A DNA stretch of 64,000 bases from Sclerodactyla briareus (lineage: Eukaryota; Echinodermata; Holothuroidea; Dendrochirotida; Sclerodactylidae). The position numbers were made by a program, and so were the translations under genes. Location of the stretch: NCBI GenBank assembly GCA_026419785.1, contig JAODTK010001444.1:186001-250000 (forward strand). Reading direction: 5' to 3'. The notes beneath the pieces are model-generated. The model worked only from the letters and a program-made list of their open reading frames with translations. It made no database searches and was not told where the DNA came from. Shown here piece by piece: positions 44,335 to 55,800 of this stretch; position 1 is the stretch's first letter, and each line of letters opens with the position of its first letter.

Positions 44335-47160
44335 ACTGTGGAAAGGACTGACCGTAGGAGAGAGGATCTGATACGACTCTATTTCAAACGAAAAGAAAAA
44401 ACGACGGTCTGATAAATGTCACCACAGCATATCTGGTGACGCGTGGACTGTTGGGATTGTGTTCCCACTCTCAAGTAGATTTTCTGTTACTCATACAGTG
44501 GGGGAAGGGGAGTAATCATGCTCAGTGGGCATTCAATGATTCAATGATCGGTGTAGTAGTGTGGTACCGTGATGGAGGGAAAGTACAGTACCACAATCAT
44601 TTGATTATTGACACGGTCATTTTCGTTAATCTCCCGGCATGCAATTTTCAACCTAAACTGTTCCCCATTGTCAGAGATCTAGATAACTATAGGAATAAAT
44701 ACAGAGCATATGCCTATTGACTATTGGCAGTTCAATGACGTGAGACATCAGACCCTAAAAAAATAACACACCGTTAAGTTCAAGAGGTTTTTACTCATCA
44801 CATTAATATTCAAACGTTATGAATGATTCAAGCTTCGGCTATTTTTTTAAAAAAGGGCTCTTGCCTTGGAAATTGCGGATGATCAGGCGGACTTGCGAGG
44901 TTTCTATCAGGGCGATAGTAACGCATTTTGCCCATCGTAGGAATCCGCAAAATCGGTTTTTTTCTTATTTCTCAAGCTCAGTAAAACAAACAAAGAATCC
45001 ATTATCAGTGAATGTAATTTGAGATCATTCCATTTACCGAATTCTGGAACGAATGAAGGAGGGGAGGGGGGGGGGGGGGGTCGGTTACGGAAGTGATAAA
45101 ACATGACAAACAAAACAATCGTCCGTGGGAACAACCGACCGGTATCCCAAGTACGCAACCACATACTGGAAATTGGAGGGATCTAGAACGAATTAGGGGA
45201 GAGGGTTGCTGAAGCGTTGATAATCATGCTTGTGTGCGGCGAAAACGGATACTGCAATTGTTACAGTTCTTTCCAATGTTCCAATTTTGTCTTTCACGTT
45301 TCCCTTTCCTATTGTTTTTTTCTTTTTCAATATTCGTGCGCTGCCTTCAGCAGCTTCCGCGATTGTTCGCCCTAGTGGAGTATGTTAGGATGGGGAACCT
45401 TTTCCTGACCTCATAACAGACGCTTCACCGATTGTTAATATACGTGCGGTGCGACAAAAAGAAGATTAGAGATGTTCGTTCCATTAGTCGGGACATATAT
45501 ATCCTCAAATTTTATTCATCTGCTCATGGCATTACAGATATGCTGACATGATCAAAAGGAAACCATTAGGTCGGGATCGTAGCTATCTAGCGAAGGTTGA
45601 ATAGCCTATATTTACGTGATTACCTCAAATCAAACGACGATACAGCAAATGTTCGGAGAAATTCTGGTGATGTAGTACTGTATTGAGTGAGTGATGCGGT
45701 ACTTTATAGAAAGAAGACCTCGATTGGAAGCATAATTAGTGGTATGTTTCACATGTTCAAACAATGAGTGAAGTAGTTACTGTCGTGCAGGTAGTCAATA
45801 TACCAATAATATCAATAATATCAGTGCATCCACAGAAATAGAGAATGCATGGGTTCACATTGCGGAGTATTATTAGAAGCAATTAAACTCCAAACCAAGT
45901 GCAATTTAGATGTCGATTATACATTGATTTGTTATAGTCGGGAAATCATGTCGTGTGAAAGGTACCCTTGTTCATTAGGGCAAATGCACTCGAATGAGTG
46001 TCATATCACAGTCATAGAAATCTCCGCGGGGCCGCATCCTTAAGGAGAGCGTATCAGGCCAAGGAAATGAGAGAGAGAAGATAATGGAGATTACATATAT
46101 GTACTGTCACCGATATATAGCTTTGCTTTTGTCGGAGCATGCAACAAAACCTGTTGTATCGATATTTATCACGGTCTCAACAAAACATAGAATTCATTTT
46201 CGTTTGCGCTTTCTGTAAGTGAACACTTCCTCAGTAGGGCTTACATTCGCTATATTTAGATCTGATGCAGTTATTTAGCTTGCTCGAAAATACCATGGCA
46301 GTGTACGTATCAAACATGAAATTGGTGGTCGGGGTCAATAAACATTATGTCGATCAATATGTTACACTTCAACATTTCACTTCTATTGTAGTCGGTATTT
46401 GTTGATGATAGTTTCGATCTCAATACGCATCCCTTAGTACGTAAAAAATGAGAAAAGTGGTTCATTAACCCAGTATTGCTCAATTATCGTGTATGTGAAT
46501 TAGGATTAGGATTCTGCTGCCCAGTAGTAAATGTTACATCCCCCTATTTTACAATTCTGGCAAATCGCTTCAGTTATCGTTACGTTGTTTGCAATCAACA
46601 AGGCAAATAGTAACAATGTCTACATTGTTTTCAAATTTTACGTTATATATTAAGTTTGTTTCAACTATGGTTGCTTCCAAGCTGAGCCAGATAAAACTCA
46701 ATGAATTCAACGAACGACGAAACACAGTTAGGCGGCGCGAGGCTTTAGAAGAAACTGACTGAACTTGGTCAGGTATAGTGCAAAGTAAACGCTGTTGTCA
46801 GACGTTTTGCTTTCTTGTTAGTTTGTAGGTCACGGATCTGTAGTTGCCAAGCCGATCACTTGCTGTGCCTTCGAATACATACAAATCTTTCTTTGTAAAC
46901 CGGCCTCACATCGCGTGCGTGGGAGATTTGTCATCCATATCTTCGAAGTTAATCTTCTTATTCACCGATGATCACCTTCTTTGGTTGAGTGGTGTGTGTT
47001 TAAACCGAAGTGCTGGAATTTGACATCAAAATTAAACCCGATGACTGTTGTTGTACGTTCATATGATATGACAATATACCCTAGGATAGACCAGCATTTA
47101 TCTCGGTTTTGTCATTTCCCCAGCTGCATCCTTCGGAATCGCTAGGATTGCAGATGTACA
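44335..47160. other. No gene recognised
   Basis: Includes a G14 tract near 45066-45080. Open frames are up to 94 codons (44436-44720) with no motif. Confidence 0.42.
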
Positions 47161-47287
47161 CTCTTAAAAATGTTGGTATAGAATTTAACAACCTAGTTAA
47201 ACTAGCCTAAATCTGCCAGTAATTGTGTAAGGAATTACACCAAACATTGTGTAAAAAACATACACAAATTGTGCAGATTTTTAAGAG
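47161..47287. mobile_element. 127 bp MITE with perfect 11 bp TIRs
   Basis: CTCTTAAAAAT (47161-47171) and ATTTTTAAGAG (47277-47287) are exact inverted repeats. Including ACA/CGC outside, the match extends to 14 bp with two mismatches. The interior holds GTTAAACTAG and a right half TTACACCAAACATTGTGT, ACACAAATTGTGCAGATTT, shared with the 20187-20315 element. No ORF is present. A target duplication is not clear. Confidence 0.72.
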
Positions 47288-47439
47288 CGCAAGTAACGAT
47301 TCCTGTGATAAATGCAGCAAAAACACGCGTACCTGCGAACAATGGTCATCCTCGCTTAGCGGATGACTGATTAGGTCTTCTGGGCCACTCATTATCCATG
47401 GGATGGGATGAATTTCCAGGAGGAGATATTGTAGTCAAT

Positions 47440-47720
47440 TTGGCCATTTCACATAAATTTACTGATGTTGGTTGCCATAACGACGGTTGCGATGGTAGCA
47501 CTTGTGGTGATCAAAATTAAGAATATCCACTGAGGGGTACCCTACAGGGGTACCCGTGGGTCTGGGTGGTCCAACAATGAGGTTTACTCGAAGAGGTATC
47601 CGTTGGGTGTGTGTACGTATGTGTATGAGTTTGTGTGTTTGCTATTGCGTGTTTGCCAGATTTATTTTGAGATATCTCCAGTTTGAAGTTGCCGAGCATG
47701 GTCGGAGTTCATAAAGCTCT
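47440..47720 (+). repeat. Dispersed repeat family C, copy 3
   Basis: Landmarks: GTTGCCATAACGAC, TTGTGGTGATC, ATCCACTGAGGGGTACCC with a second GGGGTACCC, GGTGGTCCAACAATGAGGT, CGAAGAGGTATCCGTTGG, a GTGTGTGTACG run, then CAGATTTATTTTGA and GCCGAGCATGG, in the same order as at 10320. Confidence 0.62.
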
Positions 47721-47904
47721 GAATATTCACAAAATTATCGAAATTGCATGTATAAAAGTCATCGAGGGAAGACATAAGCTAAAAAAAATAATTTTCCGAT
47801 ATTACCCGGGAACAAAAGTCTTGACGAAATTATCAATATAATAGCGTCTAATGTGCAGTATAAACTCGTGAAATCATTAGTGAGTTGTATCACTGTTTTA
47901 TTGA

Positions 47905-48340
47905 GAATTGATCAGGCAGATATAACTGTTCCTTCTTTATGTTGGATTGTAATTTGATCGGAATGACATAAGTAAGTACCTAACGAGAGTGGGTATGTCA
48001 CGCGATATTCCTTGATTTGTATATACAGCCTGAATCTAACAGGGTCAGTCTGCGAGTACAGCAGCGTGTGATGAAATAATATTTTTGTTTCCTGTGAGAC
48101 TTGGCATGGCTATAACTATCTATTGGTGTCAATTATACGGCGACCTCTCATATCTATGTATACATGCCAACGATTCGGTCAATGTCTGAACTTAATTTTG
48201 ACTTCGTGAGCGTTCGCCCGTGCTCTGCTAAATATTCTGTGTTATAGCAAGTCGGTATATATGTCTGTTGTGAGCGCCATAAAATATTCGTACACAGAGC
48301 ATGGACAACCCGCTATAATTCTCCTCCCATCTTTCTGATT
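47905..48340 (+). repeat. Diverged duplication, copy 1
   Basis: Matches 51735-52110 in the same orientation: CAGGCAGA..TAACTGTTCCTT, TATGTTGGATTGTAATTTGATCGGAA, then GGCTATAACTATCTAT and GTGTCAATTATACGGCGACC. The spacing between copies is ~3.83 kb. There is no coding signal. Confidence 0.62.
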
Positions 48341-48689
48341 CAATCTATAAGGAGTAGCTTCGAGCGAACATCGAGTGGGATCATGTAATTCTTACTAGTA
48401 GTTATTGGAGTGGGGAACAAATGTGAAATTACTCCAGGTTGACCCGAAAAACTGGTCATCAGTAACAAAAATTTATAGTTCAAACCTCTGTAGAGAGAGT
48501 ATTGGTTTCGAAATTATTCACTGCAACCTCTTCACTTTGAATTTGTTTGGGAATTTTACATTCCCACCACAACTTAGGCTTCCATTTTCTGTCCAAAATT
48601 CATGGGGAGTTGTTTAAGATTAGGATTAGGGTTTATAGTCTTGTATCAAGGCAGCTCCTTGATACTTAATCTCCTAATCATTGGTCACC

Positions 48690-48912
48690 TGATGAAGACC
48701 TTGCTGCACCACCCAGGATGCACGTTCGCTCACGACCTACTATACAACACCCCCCCCCCCCCCGGCAGTCAACGCAGCGCGCCTACTCCGTTACCCACCA
48801 GGAAACCCCATTTTATCACGTGGGTAGCGTGGAACATTCGAGGAGACAAGCCTTGTCTAGCAGCACTGCGTTGATCTTAAGTCCGGAGCTCTCCCTACTG
48901 AGCTAATCCTCC
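48690..48912 (-). mobile_element. tRNA-derived SINE
   Basis: On the minus strand from 48912: GGAGGATTAGCTCAGTAGGG, then AGAGCTCCGGACTTAAGATC. This is a tRNA-like acceptor and D arm (GCTC..GAGC) with a perfect A box TTAGCTCAGTAGG (48906-48894). A degenerate B box CTCGAATGTTCC lies at 48842-48831, farther away than in a real tRNA. The tail is lost in a C-rich run near 48750. It is therefore a SINE head and not a functional tRNA. Confidence 0.62.
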
Positions 48913-49590
48913 ATCCTAAGTTGTTCCTCCCTACTGCCGGCCTTTATCTAGATTTTATTGAACCAATTGGCCTGCTGTACGCATCAACCAATGCGATAGT
49001 TGACCTCTAATGGGGTCATTCAATGAGCCTGTACCTTATCAATCTCTACTCGTCAACCAATGAAAAATCTTCGGAAAGCCATCAGCCGATTCCAGGAGCA
49101 TATTCAACCCAATAAGTCCGATCGGAAATAGGCTTCTGATAGAAACAAATCCAGTGACTAAATACACTCATCTGTGTGAGTATTATTGCAAGGCAGGTTA
49201 ATAGCCGAAATATTGTCGTACAGGACTTTGTCTGCTATCCCATTGAAGCTGTCGATTCCGAATTGAGGAATTTCCGATAATTATATCAACCAATGGAGAA
49301 TCCTGTTAGCTAATTTCAGTTTAATATATGGCTCCATGAAAACAACATTATAAGAAATTGAATACTGTAAGTCACATTCAGTAACTATACCGTAATGTCA
49401 GTCAACTATGTCTAAAATAAAACACTTCTCGTCAATGTAACCTTTCAGTCATGTACTTCCCACAGCCAAAATAGATTGACGTATATGACTAATGGAACCC
49501 TCGTGAATAATGCCTTTGCTTCTATATATCATTTGGCAGATTAAAATTAATATCATAACTATATATACATGTTATAACCAGAGGTTTTCA
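48913..49590. other. No gene recognised
   Basis: AT-rich, without motifs. Confidence 0.42.
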
Positions 49591-49594
49591 GTGC

Positions 49595-49950
49595 AGAAGT
49601 CTCCTCCTCTACTGTCTCTCATCAGTCAACGTGAGCTGCAAGTTACATATTTAACCGCTGGAATTGTTTGATTTATATCTGGTAGAACCCGTATATATTG
49701 AACTGTTTCTGGCTCCTATTCTCATCATGGTAAATGACTGGGGATCTCAAGAGCCAGTTTCATCACCTGATAAGTATTGCCCTCCAATATTACTCCTCAT
49801 CAGTCGTTTTGATCTGAAGTTCACCCACTTCCCACTACTGGAATTGTTTGATTTACGACGGTTAGAGCTCCGGTGTAATGAACTGTCTCTTCCCTCTGTT
49901 CTCATTTCCGCACTGAAAATCATAACTAGTCGTATTTTCACTTGGTAATA
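49595..49950 (+). repeat. Tandem duplication, ~175 bp units
   Basis: Two units share ACT(G/C)(T)CTCATCAGTC, GGAATTGTTTGATTTA, GTAGAACCC / GTTAGAGCTC, GAACTGTTTCTGGCTCC / GAACTGTCTCTTCCCTC and ATTCTCAT / GTTCTCAT. A third decayed unit may follow (TTACTTGGCATCAGTA, TTTAATTGTTTGTTATGG near 49958-50044). The 94-codon frame over it is incidental. Confidence 0.62.
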
Positions 49951-50044
49951 AACCTTCTTTATTACTTGGCATCAGTAAAAAAGGATAAATACATAGGTGA
50001 ATATAATGCCGCGGCTTGATCGCTGTGTTTAATTGTTTGTTATG

Positions 50045-51734
50045 GATGAAGATATTAGCTTTCTGGCATATCATAATTACACCTTTATTAAATGCAAAAG
50101 GCATTACCAGAAGGGATTCTCTTCCAGTATTCTCATACCACACTATTCCACTGTTATCATTTAGATTAGGCATGTCAAGTCTTTACGATTCTAGGCTCGA
50201 ACAATACTATTGACTTTTCTTATAAAATAGCAGCCTGATCTCTTAAATACATAAAATCAAGTCCGATTGCTGCTTTTGCACGAACATATGTCATGTCGTC
50301 ATTGGACAAACCGGCGTTGCTATGTAAATCTCCGTTTACCATTCTCCCGAATGTCCACTTCAGAAATCTAGACCATCGATTTTACAGATCGTCGATATCA
50401 TACTCTCCTGACGATCAACATCTTCTCTCCTGGACATATATTCACAAGCCCCATATTCACGAATTATTAAGATACACTTGTACCAAACTTTCGCACACTA
50501 TCTAATTAAAGACTTGTAATATCGAATAATTAGCTCAAGTTGTCGTGAATATATCCAACGATTGTTCAAGGCCACCGTAGAAGTTACAAAAAGATATATA
50601 GATAGACGAATCCCAAAGGGTAATCTTTCCGTGCGGTTTTTCTAAGATATTTCGTCACTGACTGAAAATTTTAATCCATAAGATAGATTCGCAGAAATTC
50701 TACGAATATTATTTGGAGGGTACGATTACAGCACAGAAATTTCAGAGAATACAACGTTGTTATGACGTCAATATAATGGTTTCGATTACCCGTTTTCAAA
50801 TCATCAGCTGCTAGATATACTGCATTCGCCTACCGAAATCAATGAAATGTGAAAGATAGGAAACTGATTAAGCAACCGTTTTAACAATATTCTCACTGAA
50901 AAAATGTTGGATCCACCAGATCCAACAGCACAAGCTTACATCAGTAATATAGCCGGCAGTTGTGTCTACATGAGCATTGCATTTTGTCCACCGTGGCCGT
51001 GGCCGTACGAGGTACGGTACACTTACTAGATGATGTATCCTATCACAGCATATGCATGCACTCCGCGTCTCCGAAAATGCAAATTTCAAACCTAATCATA
51101 AGTAATGCATTCATATAGCTGCTCTGTGCGTGCTTGCTAATGGCAAGACTATCCCCGAGGTATGCACATTTTTATATTCTCGTCTCAGCCATGATGTGAG
51201 CCGCAATAATCGTCTATCTCATATGCACATAATTATGAATTCTATTCAGACGACTGCAATGCGACGCATGCTGACAAAGAAATGCTGGCATTAGATGGCC
51301 ATAGATTCGCCTAGATTTCACAGTTTTACACTAATCCGTTTGCAGTCATATCAGGATCTTTCTCGTTACACATAGCAACGATGAACGGTTTAGACAGTGA
51401 GAGCATGCATAATATCTGTATCCATCAGAGAGCGAATTCCATTAATAACTATCTCGGCAGTGGTTTGAATATTCGCACTTGGATACTAATTTGTACGGCT
51501 TAGTATGTTTACTTTCTGGTTAGTAGGGTGACTTTGGAAGAAGGGTGTTGTTCCCGCATATTATTACAAAATATGGACCGATATTGGGGTCTGGGGACTT
51601 TGATACTTACGCTTCGATTGATGAAAATGTCCTAACGTATCGAATTGTAAACAGTTTTCAATGAACAGCAGGATGTTTACCTAAATTCAACTATTCGACA
51701 TCGTAAGCAAGATATATAAGGGATTCTCTGGGAA
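50045..51734. other. No gene recognised
   Basis: Only frames below 105 codons. A short GCCGTGGCCGTGGCCGT-like duplication occurs at about 50991-51007. Confidence 0.42.
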
Positions 51735-52200
51735 TGTTCAGGCAGACATTATTGTTCCTTGTCTATGCTGGCTTGTATTTCGATCAGAAACTAATGTGTG
51801 ATGCGCCCCTATATGTAAGCGCCCACGGTAAGATAACGTATGACACACGGTTGGCTTCAATTCAGTACGTAGAGCCGATCTAACAGACGTCTATCAACAA
51901 GCGCCGCTTGTATATACAAGTTTGAATGGCTATACCCATCTATCAGTGTCAATTATACAACGACCTCCTATCTCAGTTGTTATCAGCCATTCCAGAGTTT
52001 CTTGTTTCTATATCTTAGGGATGTGAATACCGCGACGCTGGAGCCGACCATGATTAGAATATTTTTTCATGATATGGCAGGTTGGCGTGTATGTTCGCTA
52101 TCAACCTCGTACGAGCAGCATGACAGTTTAACACTTCGAAGCAGAAACATTTTTTTCTTCTACCACCTCGAGTCGTATCGTTTCAAGTTAAATGACCAAT
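51735..52200 (+). repeat. Diverged duplication, copy 2
   Basis: Counterpart of 47905-48340: CAGGCAGACATTATTGTTCC, TATGCTGGCTTGTATTTCG, GGCTATACCCATCTATCAG, GTGTCAATTATACAACGACC. The 133-codon frame at 52002-52403 begins inside its right edge and has no recognised domain. Confidence 0.62.
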
Positions 52201-52860
52201 CAACATGGGCCTTCCATGCGTGCACTGATGTTCGCATCAATAAGTACAATGGAAGGCTTGAAATTACCCCTGATCGGTTTTCTTTTCGTTATACGCGCAT
52301 TCAACTTATCTGTTGTACTTACCAACCAACCAACCTGAACTGCCAGTTTAATTCAACATATTATTGCCAGTTCGTCATAAGTCTCATCAAAGTTTTTTTT
52401 TAACAGCTGTTTTTCTAATTACCGGCGTGTAGCAATCAGTATTACCATAAAGCTCAAGCAAATAATAAACACCCACTGGAGTCAGTCATTTTACCGTGCA
52501 TATTCGACATATGTCAGTACAATCCGTGATATTAGCTAGTCAGTAATGAGGAGCGTTATGTCGTCTTCCTCCCGCCCTGAATCTCCGTAATGCAACTGCT
52601 GAAGTTCATGAGGGGCCGCAGCTGCCTAACTTTCCCCCAAAAGAGGCCGCCCGGCCTGTGGTAGGTAATTGTGAAGGTCCTGGTCCGGAACCTGGGTAGC
52701 CATAAATTGACTGAACTAGCGAAACTGGTCTGCGGAGTCGCTCTGCGGGGCCCGAGACTTGGATGCCCGATGTTTGCTCTACCTAGGCGGGGAGGAGTTT
52801 GTATTTGTAAACAAATGAACTGCGAGAACAACCAAATAACCCTGTGTGGCTCAATTCTCG
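52201..52860. other. No gene recognised
   Basis: Nothing identified apart from overlapping 83-91 codon frames near 52556-52922. Confidence 0.4.
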
Positions 52861-52886
52861 CTATCTCTCTTTCTCTCTCTCTCTCT
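52861..52886 (+). repeat. (TC)n microsatellite
   Basis: Short TCTC run of about 26 bp. Confidence 0.85.
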
Positions 52887-55800
52887 GAATATCGACAACA
52901 ATTGTCGATCAGAATTCATTGAAAAGTTTGTTTCGATGTTCATTCATTTTTGTTCGATAGAGGATTCCAACTTTTTCATTTGTGCATTTGTCTCGTTCAG
53001 TAATGTACCTTTTGATGATTGTTGTGAATAGATAGTAACAGTACTCCATCGAGCGAAAATTCCCATTGCGATGTCTCACCCATTCTATATTCTATCATGT
53101 ACATAACCACACCCCCGCGTAGACAATTTCTCTTCAAGCTCGAAGCCCACAGTGTCAGTTTTCTCTTGGAATTGCATTACTTAACATAATACAGAATAGG
53201 CTCATCACATGCGCATACCTAGTGATTTCGCACGTAACTGTAGCAATCATACTAATGTGATTTTGTCGAATTCATGGTTTTCATGTCATGCTGATGGGAT
53301 GCTTAACAAGGTTCGCGAATGAACCTGCCGCGATTCTAATACACCGTAAGTGAGCAATTTGCTAGATCGAGAGATATGTAGGGCTGTGTCGTTGCCAGCA
53401 TCGAATCAGATTGTTTACAACGGTCTATGACTACTGCATGTATTTCACAACCATAGTTAACTGCTCAAGTGCGGTCTCAAACAACTTTTCATTAAATATA
53501 TATTTCAACTAAGCATCGCCTATGATATACGATACCGACTACAGGTTCCTGCCTAAACCTCTTATTCCTCTAGGCCTTCGATGATTGTTCCAGCATAAAC
53601 CAATGCCGTCAGATGTATGAAAAACACTGTATATGAGCTCGCCTCTAGCAATCATGCTTCCCGTATAAATAATTCAAGTATTCCCTAATAGCCTCGTAAG
53701 TATCGAGAACCCTTGGAAAGTCGCAAGGGAGGCACTCTTCACTCGTGTTAACTGTTTCTGGCAGCGGTACTAGAAGTTATAGCAATGTTTTTCATTGTTT
53801 TATTAACACCAGGGTTTCGCGGAGGAGATAAGCAGATATCGAAACGGAGACGAGTTCCATAATACCTGAACCACCCGAAATATCCCAACGACGAACGGAC
53901 AGTCGGATTGTGGGCACTTACTGAATACAATACAACTCAGACAACCTCTGGCTGTGGATGATAGCCTATCACCTCACGGCGAATTCAGGAACGAGTGCTC
54001 GTGAGTATAATATATTTGTCACCAACATAACAATTTCATATTGTAGCAGGAAGAACAACTGATATCATTTCAACTAGGGCATATTCGATTAGTATTCACA
54101 CAGTTGGTATACAGGACTGCACCCACGTAGTTATTTCACACATTGCATCACTGACATTGATTAATAGTCTTAATGTGTACGATGTATTCGCTGTTCTCGT
54201 TGTTGGAAAGCTCCGACTGTATTATGTTATTGATAGTCTAAGAGAATAGCGAGCCCTCTTTTCGGCTTGGATGGTTGCCAATAATGCAATTACTTTATCG
54301 AATGTACAGGGTATGGGTAGATAATTTTTGTAAAGGCAGATTTGGAGCCCAAGGCAACAACAATAATTGGTCTCTCTGGGAATATGTCGGAATGGCTATT
54401 ACTTGCTCACCTTAGTGGACTACTGATGATTCACCTAAGCAATGTCCAACCACTCGATCACTGGTAAACTAAAATTTCAATTGACAATGTAACTTGACGA
54501 TTATTAACGACGAATTGGCAATCAGCATTAGTTTACGCAACATTCAGTGTCTCAAAATGAGGTATATCATTATCGTGTAAGACGTGTGTGCCGTTGCAAT
54601 TGGCACGAAGCAAGGTTTGATTTCTTTCCAATGAACTATGGACCACGATAATCCACGTACGAAATACCACTACGCAAAATGACAGTCGTGTTTCTGCTTC
54701 TGCTTCCGTACTCGTTAAAACCCCTTTCAGGTATCATAAAAGTCATTCCAGTTGTTGATAAGGAGCCATTCCAGTTATGAATGATCAGGAGAATTCTCGT
54801 TTCATCGAGGAGTTCTTTCTCTTTGTACATTTGATTCTTCGATCGCCCCATAACTGCATGTATATGATGTTTCTCCCAACATAGCTATAATATGTCAGTT
54901 CCGTTCAGCTACTACTCCGCACATTTAAATGTCGAACGGTAGTTTTTTGAGCTATAAAAAAGGCTACCGATGTTCGAGTAAGTAGGAAACCCTATTCGCC
55001 CAGCAATATATTGATTTGAGTCATCTTCATTTGAAACAAAATAGCCGATTGCTGACTGATTCTCACCATAATTTTATTCTACTAGATAACAAGACATTTT
55101 ATATACTTTTCACTATTAGTACAATTATCAATTACAATCCCGCACACTAAAGGATTCCCGACGCTCAAAATCCTCACGAATTAATGCGACTTACCGGAAT
55201 CTGTATTTATGGATCGCCAGCATTGCCAGTGTGGCGTAAACTGATTTATGAGGATAACAGAGCATTCATTATCACCGGTAAACGAGATCCACGTAGTTCA
55301 TAATATGAGCCTGTGACAAACGAGCCTGCAATGAGATAAAATGTCATAAACATGTGACGAAATGGCTGTCATGTTGATCAAGTCGCACATGGAGAGCAAG
55401 TATGTTATCGCACAGTACAGAACTGCACCGGAAAGAAGACAGCGGGTATCCCAATGTTACTGGGTAGACAATCTAGAATGTACAACTGTCGGAGAATGAA
55501 AAGTACACATTGCCGTGGGTGATGAAAAAGACAGCCGGAAATACTAAGTTGAACTGAATAAACAACTGACAGGTGATTGCAAGTTTCAGAGTGCGTTTTA
55601 TGTCGCAAAGTGTAAATGCCTGTAATAATTCATAATATGTCGCAATTCAATTTGATATGCAAGAGTAGATTCATAGACAGATGGGCACACTTAAAAATGT
55701 GTGTTTCTCACTTTGTTCCCAATAGGTATCAATCCCCAACAATGGATAGCGCTGTTTTTTCCTGTCTATCGTTTCCGTGTTTGATTAGATGATGGAAGGT

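Noticed and set aside
47905..52200. LTR retrotransposon
   Set aside because: The direct duplication lacks a visible TG..CA boundary, primer-binding site or gag-pol coding sequence between copies; kept only as a duplication.
52002..52403. 133-codon + frame as a gene
   Set aside because: Begins inside a duplicated non-coding block and has no recognisable domain.
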